Shown here: piece by piece, positions 60,725 through 64,000 of the stretch
Position numbering within the stretch: the stretch's first letter is position 1
Layout of the letters: each line of letters starts with the position of its first letter
Assembly (NCBI GenBank): GCA_049602155.1
Contig: JBMYRH010000002.1
Span: 62,001-126,000, forward strand
Reading direction: 5' to 3'
Length of the DNA: 64,000 bases
Source of the DNA: JBMYRH01 sp049602155
GTDB lineage: Bacteria > Myxococcota_A > UBA9042 > PHBI01 > JBMYRH01
Translations under genes and position numbers: made by a program
Notes under the pieces: model-generated
What the model was told of the DNA's origin: nothing
Database searches by the model: none
Seen by the model: only the letters and a program-made list of their open reading frames with translations

Positions 60725-63456
60725 GAGGTGGACACCTCAACGCCATGTCGTCGCCTCAGCTCGCTGGCGCTGGAGCGCGCTTCGGAAGCAGCAACTCTGT
60801 CCTGTTGCGCGTCGAGGAAGGTGGCCAAGTGGTCGAGGCTGATGGCAGCTTCAAGGTCGTAGCCTGCGTCACGAAAGCCATTCGCTGAGCGTTGGAAGGC
60901 CTCAATGGCTCGCTTCTCGGCTCCGTCGGCGAGGTCTCCTTTTGTTTGAGTTTTGCCAGCCTCAAGGTCACCGAAAGAGCGCTCCACATGGGCAATGAGC
61001 TGGGCGAGGCCTAGGCGCTTGGCGGCCTCTTGCGCTTGTGTGAGGGCTTCCGCCGCCTCTTTCCACGCAGCATTGGCGACGTGCAAGACCCCCATATTGC
61101 GGAGCGCGTCGACTTGGGTCCGCGCGATGTCTGCATCTCGGGAGAGCGAGATCGCCCGCTCCAAGTGCGGCTTCGCTGTCTCGTACTCCTTCTCGGCGAC
61201 GAGCACTTCGCCCAGGTTGTTGGCGAGGGTGGATTGAGCCGGGATATCCCCGAGCTCGATGGCCAACAAGTTTCCCTCTTCCCAGGCCTCCAGTGCGCCA
61301 GCGTTGTCGCTCCGCGTGAAGCGAAGGACGCCGAGGTTGCTCAACGTTCGGACGATACCCCGCCGATCATCGATGCGACGCCGCAGATCCAGGGCGTCCT
61401 CGAGGTACTCGGTGGCGAGGTCGAGGTCACCGCGGTCGAGGTGAAGGGCGCCGATGTAGTGCACGGCATTACCGAGCCCCCGTCGATCGCGCACGCTCCG
61501 GGAGAGCTGCTCTGCGCGCTGATACACCCGCAGGGCTTGCTCAAAGTCAGCGCGGATCCACAAGAGCCGCCCAAGCTCGATGCAGGTGTGCGCGGCACCG
61601 TGTGCATCGTCAACGGCGTCAAAGAGTCGGAGGCTCCTCAGCAGGTGGCCGTACGCCTTGTCGAGGTTGCCGCGGTCTCGCTCGACGCAGCCGATGCGCG
61701 TGAGCGCTGCCGCGCCAGCCCGTCTGTGTCGCATTCGCCACGCGATATTAAGGGCGCCTTGGAAGCACTCTAGCGCCGCCTCTTGGTCACCCGCGACGGC
61801 CAAGACTTCACCCAGCTGGGAGTCGATGGAGAGGCGACTCGCGAGATCCTCTTCGTCGACCAGCGCTTTGGCGGACTCCAACATGTCACGCTGCTCTGCC
61901 CAGCGATGCTCTCGGTGCATGACGCCCGCTGCTGCGAGGAGGTATTTCGCCGCCTCGCCTTGGTCTCCTGCGGCCTCGGCGTGTCGCGCGAGATCGGATA
62001 GGTGAGCCTCTGTGTCGTCGCCCAGGCGGACGAGTAACCATTGGAGGAGGAAGCGGTGGAAGCGCTCTTGTGTCGTGGCTGGGAGGATCCCTCGCGCGAC
62101 GTTCCAGTGGACACCGGAGCGGAACCCGAAGGCCTCTTCGCCGGCCAGGCTCGTGTGACGGCTCTCGATAAACCGCAGCTGTGTGAGGCGCTCGAGGTTT
62201 TGACGGATCTGCTCGGGAGCTTGGTCCCGCTGGATGACACCGGGCTCGGAGGCATCGTCTGCGCTCATGCGCTGCAGCGCGACCAGGGCGCTGAGCCAAA
62301 ACTCGCTGCCGATGACGGCGGCCCGGGCCAGGGTGGTGCGCTCCGAGGGCGTCAGGATGCCAATCTGAGCCAGCACGACGCCCTCGAGGGTCTCGGGCAT
62401 GTCCAGATCCCAGGCGACCGACTCATCGATCTCCCAGGTACGCCGGCGGAGGCGAATCCCTCCGGCCTCTCGGAGGTAGCGCACGAGGGATTTCAGCGCG
62501 TAGGGGTTGCCCTTTCCTTGGCCAAGGATGCGCTGCATCAAGTCCTTGGGGACCTCCTTGATGCCCGTGAAGTAGAGGCGCAGCATCTTCTCCGATTCAC
62601 TGCGACTCAACGGTGTCAGCTGCGTACAAGGGTAGAGGTCCCACCCCGGCAAGATCTCTTGAAGCTCCGGGGAGCCACTGAGCAGCATCATCATCGGGCG
62701 ATTCTTGAGCGTGGCCTCGACGGCGCCGGCTAAGGCGAGGCTGCGGGCGCTCGCGCGGTTCGCGTTGTCGACGATGATGAGCAGGGGCTGCTGAATCGAC
62801 ATCGCCGCGAAGAGGCGAATTAACGCTGCAGTCCCTCGTCCGTTGAGGGCCTCATCGTCGATCCCTGGGCCGCGGCGTGGTCGCGAATCGACCTCCCAAT
62901 CGAGGAGGTGCGCGATTGGTCCTGCGATCTCTAGCGCTTCATCTGGGAGCGCCTCCTCGACGGTCGCCACCAAACGTGCACCCGCCTCTACAGCGTCGCC
63001 CGAGGCGGGGACGTCACAGGCGGCGCGGAGCAGGGCATCCCACATCCGGAAAGGGCCCCCTGAGGCCGGGCAGCGCGCTCGAATGACCCTCGTGTCGGCG
63101 TGGCGCTTCTGAGCGGCGTCGACCAGGGCCTTGGCGACCCGCGCCTTGCCCATCCCGTATTCACTGACGAGCAAGTGTATGCGTGAGGTCCAGGTGTCGA
63201 CGACGGCGTCAAAGCCTGCGCCGAGTTTCTTGATGGCCCGTTCGCGGCCGATGACTGGAGCAGCTAGCTTCCGCGGGTTCCATGGAAACGGAGGCCACGT
63301 CGCCAGATCATCGGCGTCGAAGGCGCCTGGCGCGGCGCGATCCAGATCGAATCCACCTGCACCTGAGGTTCCAGGTCGCACTGGGAGCAGGGTCAAACAC
63401 TGCTCGCAAAACGGGAAGTCGGTGAGGTTCTGATGCTTACAAGACGGACACTTCAT
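60721..63456 (-). CDS. Zinc-ribbon / P-loop ATPase / TPR protein
   Basis: This 911 aa cytoplasmic protein begins with a zinc ribbon (CPSC at 3-6, CEQC at 17-20). A STAND/AAA-type ATPase domain follows (about 75-430). Its P-loop region reads SEYGMGKARVAKAL, where the usual Ser/Thr after GK is Ala, and the Walker B-like strand is LLIIVDNANRA. The C-terminal half (about 470-890) is a solenoid of TPR repeats with phrases such as GNAVHYIGALHLDRGDLDLA and LANNLGEVLVAEKEYETAK. Proteins of this plan act as signalling or transcription scaffolds. ATG 63456 starts the ribbon; a longer ORF from 63510 adds 18 residues. It is first in the operon with 60170-60724 and 58993-60180. Confidence 0.83.
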   Translation of the reverse strand: MKCPSCKHQNLTDFPFCEQCLTLLPVRPGTSGAGGFDLDRAAPGAFDADDLATWPPFPWNPRKLAAPVIGRERAIKKLGAGFDAVVDTWTSRIHLLVSEYGMGKARVAKALVDAAQKRHADTRVIRARCPASGGPFRMWDALLRAACDVPASGDAVEAGARLVATVEEALPDEALEIAGPIAHLLDWEVDSRPRRGPGIDDEALNGRGTAALIRLFAAMSIQQPLLIIVDNANRASARSLALAGAVEATLKNRPMMMLLSGSPELQEILPGWDLYPCTQLTPLSRSESEKMLRLYFTGIKEVPKDLMQRILGQGKGNPYALKSLVRYLREAGGIRLRRRTWEIDESVAWDLDMPETLEGVVLAQIGILTPSERTTLARAAVIGSEFWLSALVALQRMSADDASEPGVIQRDQAPEQIRQNLERLTQLRFIESRHTSLAGEEAFGFRSGVHWNVARGILPATTQERFHRFLLQWLLVRLGDDTEAHLSDLARHAEAAGDQGEAAKYLLAAAGVMHREHRWAEQRDMLESAKALVDEEDLASRLSIDSQLGEVLAVAGDQEAALECFQGALNIAWRMRHRRAGAAALTRIGCVERDRGNLDKAYGHLLRSLRLFDAVDDAHGAAHTCIELGRLLWIRADFEQALRVYQRAEQLSRSVRDRRGLGNAVHYIGALHLDRGDLDLATEYLEDALDLRRRIDDRRGIVRTLSNLGVLRFTRSDNAGALEAWEEGNLLAIELGDIPAQSTLANNLGEVLVAEKEYETAKPHLERAISLSRDADIARTQVDALRNMGVLHVANAAWKEAAEALTQAQEAAKRLGLAQLIAHVERSFGDLEAGKTQTKGDLADGAEKRAIEAFQRSANGFRDAGYDLEAAISLDHLATFLDAQQDRVAASEARSSASELRRRHGVEVSTS

Positions 63457-63585
63457 GACGCGGATGCCCCCTATTGCGAGGCTGATAACGTGTCCTATGC
63501 CGCGACGCAAATTGCATCTTCACGGTCCGCGATACCGAACGGTTTCTGCGCACACCTCCTCGGGCTGCTGCATGGCCGAAGCCCG

Positions 63586-64000
63586 CTACATCAGGGCGAA
63601 CAGCACCAATGTGACCAATCCTGTCGCGATCGCCAAGGGGAGTGCGGCGTCACGGGGTAACCACCCGGTCGGGCTGCGGCGCACAGAGCCCTGGACGGCG
63701 TCGATGTATGTCGTCGCACCGCGCCGGATGTGGTTGCGCTGGCTGACAGGCTCGAGTTTGACGACCGCTTCGGTCAGCAGAGTCTCAGTGGTGCTCTCAG
63801 CCGAGGGCATCTCCGGAGTGGTGACCGCGACGCTCTCAGGGGTCGGATATGGGGGGCTCGCGCTGGGGGCGTAGGTCACAGAGTGAGAGGCCATCACGGG
63901 GCGAGAGGGCGCCTTTGATACCTCAGGGGTCCCGAGCAAGGTCTCGGCGATGGGGGACGCTGACCAGTCATGGACGACCCCGACGACGGGGGCCGGGAGT
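63586..64000 (-). CDS. C-terminal part of a tail-anchored protein (5' end outside the window)
   Basis: The frame is open to the right edge without a start, so only the last 137 or so residues are present. They are Pro/Ser/Thr/Val-rich and apparently disordered (PSASPPYPTPESVAVTTPEM). A short basic stretch (RRSPTGWLPRD) and a final hydrophobic helix (LPLAIATGLVTLVLFALM) follow up to the last residue. That suggests a protein anchored by its C-terminal tail. The function of the missing N-terminal part cannot be inferred. Confidence 0.65.
   Translation of the reverse strand, partial: LPAPVVGVVHDWSASPIAETLLGTPEVSKAPSRPVMASHSVTYAPSASPPYPTPESVAVTTPEMPSAESTTETLLTEAVVKLEPVSQRNHIRRGATTYIDAVQGSVRRSPTGWLPRDAALPLAIATGLVTLVLFALM

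Overview
The window is GC-rich, gene-dense bacterial DNA with no rRNA, tRNA, CRISPR array, phage or insertion sequence that I can see. Its gene content points to a predatory-type delta-group bacterium of the Myxococcota/Bradymonadota kind. The evidence is a CdnL/CarD regulator, an FHA-GGDEF protein, MYXO-CTERM-like tails on FG-GAP proteins, giant MopE-type Cys/Asp repeat proteins, thrombospondin type 3 repeats, many lipoproteins with long acidic or Ser/Thr-rich linkers, and a LexA box of the Myxococcus type. Taxonomy is inference from content only.

Layout. 0-6 kb: a calcium-repeat lipoprotein, a Sec-exported PhoD-like phosphatase lipoprotein, a cyclophilin lipoprotein, and a Tat-exported PhoD-like phosphatase overlapping a fluoride channel gene. 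6-12.6 kb: a DEAD-box helicase with an RGG tail, a DUF2156/MprF-like acyltransferase with C-terminal membrane segments, a propeller-like lipoprotein, and a membrane nucleotide cyclase with a PilZ-like tail. 12.6-27 kb: an alpha/beta hydrolase lipoprotein, two large FG-GAP/UnbV surface proteins, the internally deleted remains of a third, and a large alpha-2-macroglobulin lipoprotein. 27-30.7 kb: a GH31 glycosidase lipoprotein and a four-CBS protein.

30.8-47 kb is the most unusual part. Three giant secreted Cys-rich repeat proteins (2035, 1551 and 1071 aa) flank yaeQ and a lipoprotein gene whose thioredoxin-like domain is interrupted by one in-frame UGA. That UGA sits exactly at the first Cys position of the CxxC redox motif (W-U-G-A-C) and is followed by a SECIS-like hairpin. 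I read this as one selenoprotein gene (37553-38965), not as a truncated gene followed by a small ORF. Its N-terminal Cys module resembles one in the neighbouring MopE-like protein, so a role in thiol/disulfide chemistry of the secreted Cys-rich proteins is a reasonable but untested idea.

47-64 kb is mostly housekeeping and regulation: a MepA-like endopeptidase, a one-pass membrane protein, imuA-imuB under a LexA box, dtd, an M20-like protein with altered metal ligands, cdnL/carD, bamD, grpE, FHA-GGDEF, an outer-membrane barrel, and an operon of a zinc-ribbon/ATPase/TPR protein, a small secreted protein and an alpha/beta hydrolase. The window ends inside a further gene.

Several good sigma-70-type promoters can be read by eye, with TATACA recurring as the -10 hexamer; at least one (27088-27116) would give a leaderless transcript. 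Start codons were moved from the longest ORF wherever a Shine-Dalgarno, a stop/start overlap or a signal peptide supported it.
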